Positions 57,694 through 64,000 of a DNA stretch of 64,000 bases are shown in pieces; within the stretch, counting starts at the first letter, position 1, and the number at the start of each line of letters is the position of its first letter. The notes below the pieces were generated by a model that saw nothing but the letters and a program-made list of their open reading frames with translations, made no database searches and was not told where the DNA came from. The stretch comes from Elusimicrobiota bacterium. Lineage in GTDB: Bacteria; Elusimicrobiota; Elusimicrobia; UBA1565; UBA9628. Location of the stretch: the NCBI GenBank assembly GCA_027452025.1, contig DAIDHI010000065.1:1-64000 (forward strand), given 5' to 3'. Made by a program: the position numbers and the translations under genes.

Positions 57694-58956
57694 GTGAGGA
57701 TTTGCGCCGCCGTCCTCGCGCTGCTCGTTTCGAGCGTTTTCCCCTCCGGCGCCTCGGCCCAGGCGCTGACGCTGTCTCAGTGCCTGCAGCGGGCGAGCCA
57801 AAAGTCCGTTCAGGCGATCCAGGCGATCATCGCCGAGCGCCGGGCCAAGGCGGCGACGCGAGAGAGCCACGCGCAGCGCCTGCCGCAGTTCTTCTTCTCG
57901 GGACAGCTCCTGCGCTCCGACGATGCCCAGACCAACCTCCCGGACGACAACAACGGGACCTTCGCCGTCGAGCAGCGGCTTTTCCCGTTCAATTCGGGCT
58001 GGGTGCGCGGCCGGCAAGAGGACGCCCTGTATCAGGCGGCGATCCTGGCCAAAGTCGAGTCCGGGCAGGACGTGGAGCTGACCGTCAAACGCCTTTACTT
58101 CTCGATCCTGCAGGGCCAGGACGCCGAGCGCAGCATCGCCGAGGTCGATTCCGAGCTGCGGCGGCTTCTCGAGACGGTGGTGCCCAAATACACGGTCGGG
58201 CGCGCGCCGGCCTTCGACCCGGTCAAGGTCCGGGTGGCCCTGGCCGACTTGGCGCGCGACCGAGGCGGCCTGGAAGCGCGCCTGGCCGAGGAAAGGGAGA
58301 CTTTGGCGCTGATCGTCGGTCTGCCGGACGGCGCGCAGCTCGAACTGGTTCCGCTCTCGACATTTCCCTCCTTGCCGGGTCCCGACTTCGTCGCCCAAGC
58401 GCTCTCGGCCAACGCGACGCTCAAGACACAGGGAAAGAAGGTCGAGGCCGCGCGCCTGGGCATCAAGGCCGCGGAATACCTCCGGCTGCCCGATCTGGTC
58501 GGCCATCTCGACTACAACTACGCCGGCTATTACACCAACGGGATGACGGCCGGCTGGACGGCCGCCGTCGGGATGCAGTTCCCCGTCTTCGACTGGGGCG
58601 TGATCTCGGCCAAGGTCGCGCAGGAGCGCGCGTCCCTCGAGCAGCAAAAGACCCAGCTCGAAGCCGATCGCCAAAAGGTGCTCGACTCCCTGACCGGGGC
58701 GCTGGGACAGGCCAAGGCGCACGAGACCAACCGCAGGAATTATCTCGAGCTCCTGCCCCACGTCCACGAAGTCGCCGTGGCCGGCGTGACGCGCTACCGG
58801 CGGGGCGCCATGGGCATCCTCGAGGCCACCGACGGCGTCAGCCTGTGGCTCAACACGCTGCTGCAAGAGCGCGCGGCCTATTACGGCTACCTCTCCGATC
58901 TGGCGCGTCTGGAGCGGCTTTCGGGCGATAGCCTGAAGGTGGACTATGAGAGGTAG
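57694..58956 (+). CDS. TolC-like outer-membrane efflux protein (second RND system)
   Basis: The protein is 420 aa from GTG 57694. It has a signal peptide (RICAAVLALLVSSVFPSGASAQA) and the outer-membrane factor organisation with two helix-rich halves (LTLSQCLQRASQKSVQAIQAI, FPVFDWGVISAKVAQERASLEQQKTQLEADR). It is the first gene of a second tripartite export operon. Its end overlaps the lipoprotein adaptor gene by 11 nt. Confidence 0.88.
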   Translation: MRICAAVLALLVSSVFPSGASAQALTLSQCLQRASQKSVQAIQAIIAERRAKAATRESHAQRLPQFFFSGQLLRSDDAQTNLPDDNNGTFAVEQRLFPFNSGWVRGRQEDALYQAAILAKVESGQDVELTVKRLYFSILQGQDAERSIAEVDSELRRLLETVVPKYTVGRAPAFDPVKVRVALADLARDRGGLEARLAEERETLALIVGLPDGAQLELVPLSTFPSLPGPDFVAQALSANATLKTQGKKVEAARLGIKAAEYLRLPDLVGHLDYNYAGYYTNGMTAGWTAAVGMQFPVFDWGVISAKVAQERASLEQQKTQLEADRQKVLDSLTGALGQAKAHETNRRNYLELLPHVHEVAVAGVTRYRRGAMGILEATDGVSLWLNTLLQERAAYYGYLSDLARLERLSGDSLKVDYER

Positions 58957-59578
58957 GCTCTCGGCCGGCTGCGCGGCGCTTTTGGCGCTGTCGGCCTGCT
59001 CGGGCAAGCATGCCGTGGTCGTCCCGGACATCGACGACTCGCCGCGCGTGGCTGCGGCCCAGGTCAAGGACATCCCGGAGCTCGTTCCCGCCTACGGCCT
59101 CGCCGAGGGCCGCTCCCTGGTGGTCAATATCGAAGCCGAGGACACGCCTCATGTCCATGCGGGGGAGGCGGCCGACGCTTACATGGTGCCCTCCACGGCT
59201 GCGGTGGCCTGCCGGGTCATCCGCGTCCTGGGCCACGTCAGCGCCGAGACCAATCAATCCCTGGCCTGGCTCAAGCCCGTCGGCGGCGATGGATTTCCTC
59301 CCAACTCCTTCGTTTCCGCGAATATCGAGGTCGCCCGCCGCCGCGCCTTGGTGGTGCCGCGACCGGCCGTGATGATCCGCAACGGCCGGACGGTCGTTTT
59401 GCAGGTGCTCAGGGGCGCCGGCGGCAAGGTCTCCTACCAGCCGGTGCCGGTGAGCATGGGAGCGGAAAGCGGCGGGGACGTCGAGATCGGTTCCGGCCTC
59501 AAGGCGGGCGACGAGGTCGTGGTCGGCGAGGGCATCGGCCTGCTCTTTCCGGAGTTCAAGGCGGCGGCCGACGACTGA
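58946..59578 (+). CDS. Short RND adaptor lipoprotein lacking alpha-hairpin
   Basis: The 210-residue protein has a lipobox (LLALSACSG). It matches only the C-terminal half of membrane-fusion adaptors: a beta-barrel-like part with PNSFVSANIEVARRRALVVPRPAVMIRNGRTVVLQV and the C-terminal GLKAGDEVVVGEG region. The alpha-hairpin and the first lipoyl half are missing or very short, since the usual length is about 350-400. It lies between the TolC-like and RND genes (ATG overlap on one side, 1 nt gap on the other). It may be a minimal adaptor or a decayed one. Confidence 0.78.
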   Translation: MRGRLSAGCAALLALSACSGKHAVVVPDIDDSPRVAAAQVKDIPELVPAYGLAEGRSLVVNIEAEDTPHVHAGEAADAYMVPSTAAVACRVIRVLGHVSAETNQSLAWLKPVGGDGFPPNSFVSANIEVARRRALVVPRPAVMIRNGRTVVLQVLRGAGGKVSYQPVPVSMGAESGGDVEIGSGLKAGDEVVVGEGIGLLFPEFKAAADD

Positions 59579-59579
59579 C

Positions 59580-62500
59580 ATGGAGACGATCGAGTCGGTC
59601 CTGACCCGCGTGCTCAAGGCCAGGGGCTTCGTCGCTGTGGCCGCGGTCTTCCTGGTCGTCCTGGGGTTGTGGCTGTCGCGCGGGCTCAAGGTCGATCTCT
59701 TTCCCCCGCTCAACTTCCCGGTGCTTAACGTCATCGTGCAGGAGCCCAGCTTTTCTTCCCTCGAAATGGAGCGCCAGGTGACGCTGCCCATCGAAAGCGC
59801 GGCCAGCGGCGTCCTCGGGGTCACCGGCGTCAAGTCGGCTTCGGGCACGGGCATCGCCATGATCTCGGTTCAGTTTCAATGGGGCACCGACATGCTGGTG
59901 GCGCGCGAGCTCCTCACGGAGGCTCTTTCCGGGATCAGCGGCCAGCTGCCGCCCGGAGCCGACCCGTCCATCGAAAATCTGAGCGCGGCCCTGGCGATGA
60001 TCGAGGGCTACGCGATCCAGGGCGGAGGCGACCCGGTGGCCCTGCGCGACCAGGCGCTCTACGATCTCAAGCCCAGGCTTCAGCGCATCCCCGGCGTCTA
60101 CAAGGTCTTGGTCATGGGCGGCAAGGTGCTCGAATACGCCGTCTATCCGAACCCGACCCTGCTCATCAAATACGGCGTGACCCTCGAGGACCTGCGCTCG
60201 GCGCTCGATGCCAACAACATCGCGACGAGCCCCGGCGTGGTCAACGACTACAGCCAGGAGCTCGTCCTCAATCCCAACGGACAGTTCAAGGACGCCGCCG
60301 AGATCGGCGAGACGGTCATCGCAGTCAAGGACGGCATTCCGGTGCGGTTGAGCGACGTCGCGCGGGTGACCGACGCCTACGAGTACGAGCGCGGCGACAC
60401 CTCGGAGATGGGAAAGCCGGCCGTGCTGGTCAACGTCCTCAAGCAGCCTAGCTACGACACCGGCGCCGTGGCCAAGGCCGTGGCGGCCGAGATCGCCAAG
60501 TTCGAAAAGTCGCTGCCCCACGGCTACACCATACGCAACTATTACGACCAGGCCCAGCTCGTCGACGACTCCATCGCCAGCGTCAAGGAGAGCGTCTGGA
60601 TCGGGGCGCTGCTGGTCGTCCTGGTGCTCTTCGCCTTCCTGCGCCACGCCCGTACCACCGTCATCGCCACCCTGAGCATCCCCCTCTCCGTCCTCGCCGC
60701 TCTCGTCGCCATGCGCGCCTTCGGCATCGGCATCAACATCATGTCCTTGGGCGGCCTCGCCATAGGCACGGGCATCATCGTTGACGACGCCATCATCGTC
60801 TTGGAGAACATCTTCCGGTGGCTGGCCACGCCGGCCCTGCGCCAGGGGCTGTCCAACCCGCAGGTCGTGGCCAGGGCCGCCGCGGAGGTCGCGCCCCCCG
60901 TCATCGCCTCGACGTTCACCAATATCGGCATCTTCCTGCCGATGGTGCTCGTCGAGGGGCTGCCCGGCCGTCTCTTCGCCCCGGTCAGCGCCACGGTGAC
61001 CTTCGCGCTGCTGGCCTCGCTGTGCGCGGCCCTGACGATCATCCCCGTGATGGCCGACCGTTGGCTGCACGGCCAGGACCTTCCCGAGGAAAAGGAAGGC
61101 GCCCTGCACCGCCTCTACGAGCGGGCGCTGCGACCCGCGTTTCGCAGGCCCAAGCTGGCCGTGGCGCTGGGGCTGGCGCCGATGCTGCTCGCGATCTTCG
61201 TCTTCGGCAGGCTGGACTCGGCCTTCCTGCCCGACCTCGATGAGGGCGCCATCCTGGTCTCGGCCGACATGCCGGCCGGGACGTCACTGAACGAGGCCGA
61301 GCGCGTGGACCGCAAGCTCGAGAGTTGGCTCGAGAAGGTGCCGGGCGTCGTCGAGGTGGTGCGACGGACGGGGCACGCGGCGGGAGCCGAGGACACCGAC
61401 AACGTCAACCACAGCGACATCATGGTCAAGCTCCTGCCCAAGAACCGGAGGCCCCTGCCGATCCAGGACCTCATCAATCTTCTCGGCGCGAAAACCGACG
61501 CCATGCCCAACGTCGCGGTCAGCTATCTGATGCCCCTGGCCGACAAGATCAACGACGCCCTCGGAGGCGTTCCCGCCGATATCGGCGTCGATCTTTACGG
61601 CCCGGATCTCGTTCGCCTGCACGAGCTCTCGGACCGGCTCATCGCCAAGCTCCAGCGCGTCCGCGGCCTCGTCGATCTCAGGCCGCCGACGGATATGCCC
61701 GTGCCCTCTCTGGAAATCCAAGTCGATAAGGCCGCGGCCGGACGCCTCGGCGTGTCGGAAAGCCAGATTCACGACGCGCTCAAGGCGTATTCCTCGGGGC
61801 TGACGGTCACCGGCGTGCGCCAGGTCCAGAAGATCATAGGCGTCGTGCTCCACTATACGCCCGCCGGCCAAAACCTGAATTTGGAGGCCCTGCGCAGCCT
61901 GCCGCTGCGCACGGCGGGCGGAAACACCGTGCCGTTGGAGCAGGTGGCGACCTTCGGCTACGGCAGCATCCCCAGCCAAATCAACCACGACCACATGACG
62001 CGCAAGATCACGATCACCGCCAACGTCCGCGGCCGCAACGCCAAGGACGCGGCCGCCGACATCACCAAGGCGATGGATTCCCTCGGACTGCCGGCCGGCT
62101 ATTCCTGGGACTTCTCGGGCAAGTTCGCCGCCCAGCAGAGCGCCATGAGCAACATGGCGGAAGTCTTCGTGCTGGCCATCGCCGTCGTGGCCTTGATCCT
62201 CTGGATCGAGTTCCGCTCCTTCGGCCAAGTGGGGCTGGTGCTGCTGACCGTGCCCCTGGCTGCGGTCGGGGGCGTCGGGGCGCTGTGGGTGACCGGGCAG
62301 ACGCTCAACGTCTCGTCGATGATCGGGGCCGTGCTGCTCGTCGGCATCGTCGTGCGCAACGGGATCATGCTCTTGGACTACATGAATCTCCAGCTGGCGG
62401 CGGGCCGGCCGCTGGACGAGGCCGTCCACGCCGCGTCCATGAAGCGGCTGCGCCCGATCCTGATGACCACCGTCGTGATGGTTCTCGGCCTGCTGCCCCT

Positions 62501-62639
62501 GGCCGTCGGCTGGGGCACGGGCTCGGAGCTTCAGCGCCCGCTGGCCATCGCCGTGATCGGAGGCATCCTCACCTCGACGATCCTCACCCTGGTCGTCCTG
62601 CCCGCGGCGGCCATGGTGGTCGTCAGGCGCGCCCGATAG
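59580..62639 (+). CDS. RND efflux transporter (second system)
   Basis: The 1019-residue protein has 12 transmembrane helices and two periplasmic loops. Helix 4 has the proton-relay pattern GLAIGTGIIVDDAIIVLENIF, without the D-F-G of the metal-type pump at 48.6 kb. The N-terminus shows LFPPLNFPVLNVIVQEPSFSSLEMERQVTLPIE, and the C-terminal half shows VGIVVRNGIMLLDYMN. The substrate is unknown; drugs, lipids or metals are all possible. It follows the short adaptor gene by 1 nt. Confidence 0.92.
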   Translation: METIESVLTRVLKARGFVAVAAVFLVVLGLWLSRGLKVDLFPPLNFPVLNVIVQEPSFSSLEMERQVTLPIESAASGVLGVTGVKSASGTGIAMISVQFQWGTDMLVARELLTEALSGISGQLPPGADPSIENLSAALAMIEGYAIQGGGDPVALRDQALYDLKPRLQRIPGVYKVLVMGGKVLEYAVYPNPTLLIKYGVTLEDLRSALDANNIATSPGVVNDYSQELVLNPNGQFKDAAEIGETVIAVKDGIPVRLSDVARVTDAYEYERGDTSEMGKPAVLVNVLKQPSYDTGAVAKAVAAEIAKFEKSLPHGYTIRNYYDQAQLVDDSIASVKESVWIGALLVVLVLFAFLRHARTTVIATLSIPLSVLAALVAMRAFGIGINIMSLGGLAIGTGIIVDDAIIVLENIFRWLATPALRQGLSNPQVVARAAAEVAPPVIASTFTNIGIFLPMVLVEGLPGRLFAPVSATVTFALLASLCAALTIIPVMADRWLHGQDLPEEKEGALHRLYERALRPAFRRPKLAVALGLAPMLLAIFVFGRLDSAFLPDLDEGAILVSADMPAGTSLNEAERVDRKLESWLEKVPGVVEVVRRTGHAAGAEDTDNVNHSDIMVKLLPKNRRPLPIQDLINLLGAKTDAMPNVAVSYLMPLADKINDALGGVPADIGVDLYGPDLVRLHELSDRLIAKLQRVRGLVDLRPPTDMPVPSLEIQVDKAAAGRLGVSESQIHDALKAYSSGLTVTGVRQVQKIIGVVLHYTPAGQNLNLEALRSLPLRTAGGNTVPLEQVATFGYGSIPSQINHDHMTRKITITANVRGRNAKDAAADITKAMDSLGLPAGYSWDFSGKFAAQQSAMSNMAEVFVLAIAVVALILWIEFRSFGQVGLVLLTVPLAAVGGVGALWVTGQTLNVSSMIGAVLLVGIVVRNGIMLLDYMNLQLAAGRPLDEAVHAASMKRLRPILMTTVVMVLGLLPLAVGWGTGSELQRPLAIAVIGGILTSTILTLVVLPAAAMVVVRRAR

Positions 62640-62680
62640 GCCTAATCCTCGCTGCTGACGTTCCGAAAGTCCTGAGTCAT

Positions 62681-62700
62681 ATATGCTAATATGAGCATAT
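62681..62700. promoter_or_regulatory. Inverted repeat overlapping promoter and start of ArsR-type gene
   Basis: ATATGCT (62681-62687), a 6-nt spacer and AGCATAT (62694-62700) form a perfect 7-bp inverted repeat. It contains the TAATAT box (62687-62692) and runs into the ATG at 62699. This placement fits an autoregulatory ArsR operator. Confidence 0.75.
62687..62692 (+). promoter_or_regulatory. TAATAT -10 box 6 nt before ArsR-type gene
   Basis: The hexamer is inside the inverted repeat and 6 nt before the ATG at 62699. Confidence 0.55.
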
Positions 62701-63040
62701 GTCCACGTTAGACCGAATGGACACGGTCTTCAAGGTCAAGGCGGACTACCTCTCGGCGCTGGCCAACCCCGCGCGCTTGGCGGTCATCGAGGAGCTCAAG
62801 AGCGGGGAGTCGTCCGTCGGCCGGCTGGTGGAGCGCCTGCGCATCGAGCAGTCCAGCCTCTCCAAGCACCTGGCCATCCTGCGGCGGGCGGGCGTGCTGG
62901 TCTCGCGCCAGCACAAGACGACCGTTTTCTACTCCATCCGGGACCGGAGGATCTTCCAGGTGCTGCGTCCGATCTCGGAGATGCTGCGCAAGCAGATGGA
63001 GGAGAGCCGCGCGATCCTGGCGCGGCTCGGCAGGGCGTAG
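62699..63040 (+). CDS. ArsR/SmtB-type winged-helix regulator without Cys
   Basis: The 113-residue protein has the ArsR winged helix (SALANPARLAVIEEL, VGRLVERLRIEQSSLSKHLAILRRAGVLVSRQHKTTVFYSI). It has no Cys at all, so the usual alpha-3 metal site (ELCVC) is absent. It must sense something else or bind another ligand. It is 3 nt upstream of the DabA-like gene, in the same operon, and probably controls it through the operator at its start. Confidence 0.88.
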   Translation: MSTLDRMDTVFKVKADYLSALANPARLAVIEELKSGESSVGRLVERLRIEQSSLSKHLAILRRAGVLVSRQHKTTVFYSIRDRRIFQVLRPISEMLRKQMEESRAILARLGRA

Positions 63041-63043
63041 GCC

Positions 63044-64000
63044 GTGCCCGCCCCGGCCCTCGAAGCGGGAGGCAAGGAGACCCCGGAAGCGAGGCTCGAG
63101 CGCCTCGTCGACCGCGTGGCGCGGGTGCTTCCGGCCCAGGGCCCGATCGGCATCTTCATCCATCACAACACGCTCCACGCCTTCGAGTCGGAGGATTTCG
63201 AGCGCGCCGTCGTCGCGGCGGCGGAGGCCTTGTCGTGCGAGCCGTTCCTGCCGGAGGAAGAATACCGCGCGGAGTTCCGCAAGGGGCGCATCCTGCCGCG
63301 CGACGTGCGCTGGGCCGTGCGCGAGGAGTCCGCGGCCGGCGCCGACGTCGCCGTCCTGGGGCGCGTCACCCGCCTGGAACTGCGCTGGCGCGCGGCCGCC
63401 TACGGAATCCCGGACGCGCGCGGGCCGGCGCTGGACTGGCTGCTCAAGGAGACCGACGTCCTGCGCCGGCCCCGGCCGGACGTTCCCCCCGACGCCCGCC
63501 AGGCGCCTCTCGACGAGGCAGGCGTGGCCGCGCTCTGGCAAGCCTGCCTTTCGGCCGCGGCGCGGGCCCCGTCGGCGGCGGCCCGGGCGCCCGCGCCCGC
63601 CGCGCGCCACCGCGACCGCCTCAAGGCGGCGACGGGTCTCGACATCGACGAGTGGGTGCATCCGGTGCTCATCCGCTATGCCGGGGCCTATCTGGATCAG
63701 GGACTGGCCCGGTGGGCGCTGCCGGGGCGCGCGCGGGGCCTCTACGCCTGCTTCTTGGACCTGTACTCGCGCGAATGGGCCCGGCATTGCGGGCCCTGGG
63801 CCGAGGCCCTGCCCGAAGCCCTGCGCCGGGAACGGGACCTGGGACTGTCGCCCGCCGCGTCTTTGCGGGGGTCCTTGGAGGCTCTGGGCGTCTCGGAAGA
63901 CGAGGCCGAACGCTTCCTCGCGGCCACGGCGCTCGCCTTGCGCGGCTGGGCCGGGATGGCGCGCCAATTCGAGCGCCGGCCGGACCGCGTCCCGGCTTTG
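63044..64000 (+). CDS. DabA-like inorganic carbon transporter subunit (DUF2309), N-terminal part
   Basis: The frame from GTG 63044 stays open to the window end (319 codons). Near the N-terminus, PIGIFIHHNTLHAFESEDFERAV and the following SCEPFLPEEEYRAEFRKGRILPRDV match the DUF2309/DabA family. Together with a membrane subunit (DabB), DabA takes up CO2 or bicarbonate. The Zn-binding residues of DabA are further on and not visible. The gene is led by the ArsR-type regulator, so CO2 uptake may be controlled by it. Confidence 0.8.
   Translation, partial: MPAPALEAGGKETPEARLERLVDRVARVLPAQGPIGIFIHHNTLHAFESEDFERAVVAAAEALSCEPFLPEEEYRAEFRKGRILPRDVRWAVREESAAGADVAVLGRVTRLELRWRAAAYGIPDARGPALDWLLKETDVLRRPRPDVPPDARQAPLDEAGVAALWQACLSAAARAPSAAARAPAPAARHRDRLKAATGLDIDEWVHPVLIRYAGAYLDQGLARWALPGRARGLYACFLDLYSREWARHCGPWAEALPEALRRERDLGLSPAASLRGSLEALGVSEDEAERFLAATALALRGWAGMARQFERRPDRVPAL

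Overview
The window is a strongly GC-rich, gene-dense chromosomal segment from a diderm (Gram-negative-type) bacterium. The diderm call rests on an Omp85-type outer-membrane barrel, two tripartite RND/TolC export systems, a TRAP transporter with a TatT lipoprotein, several secretion signals and many TPR proteins. My best guess at phylum is Elusimicrobiota, or a similar deep-branching high-GC diderm lineage. The reasons are the secreted 'NYQGKL'-type collagen-repeat protein, the abundance of TPR proteins, the TMTC-like membrane protein and the TatT-type TRAP operon. No rRNA or marker set in the window proves it. No phage, IS element or CRISPR array was seen.

Layout. 1-2.1 kb holds the 5' part of a huge secreted collagen-like gene with a 180-bp tandem repeat. 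3.5-12.8 kb is a minus-strand run of envelope or glycan genes: a TMTC-like GT-C/TPR protein, a second polytopic protein, a family 2 glycosyltransferase, a nucleotidyltransferase-PfkB kinase fusion, an orphan TPP-dependent E1 alpha/beta pair, and a radical SAM enzyme. 13.4-18.7 kb holds two-component genes around a pterin pair (PTPS/QueD plus a pteridine-reductase-like SDR). 18.6-24.3 kb is a tight housekeeping run: maf, flavin reductase, cutA, PAP2, pyk, mtnA, yggU, yggS. 25.1-27.8 kb is a PAS kinase/receiver pair. 27.9-30.1 kb is groESL with a consensus-like promoter and two CIRCE elements. 30.1-38.5 kb holds coiled-coil and TPR genes, a LOG protein and a four-gene TatT-TRAP operon. 38.5-44.1 kb holds Omp85, metF and a 985-residue TPR lipoprotein. 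44.2-48.6 kb holds a glycosyltransferase, an aldo/keto reductase, a divergent ClpS with an unknown partner, and a DinG-type helicase. 48.6-54.1 kb is an HME-type RND efflux operon followed by tRNA-Ser(GCU). 54.4-64 kb holds an isochorismatase-like hydrolase, a CLC channel, a phosphoesterase, a second RND system with a very short adaptor, and an ArsR-type regulator next to the start of a DabA-like inorganic carbon transporter gene.

The most consistent non-coding signal is the position of promoter -10 boxes. At least 16 transcription-unit heads, on both strands, have a TANNNT/TATAAT-like hexamer only 5-11 nt upstream of an ATG, GTG or TTG start. None of these has a Shine-Dalgarno motif in between. 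This predicts leaderless mRNAs for much of the genome, with downstream genes reached through ATGA/GTGA overlaps. The groESL operon is the clear exception, with a long leader, good Shine-Dalgarno sequences and CIRCE control. This pattern also helped choose several starts (2326, 24311, 38496, 41115, 46578, 57694, 62699).
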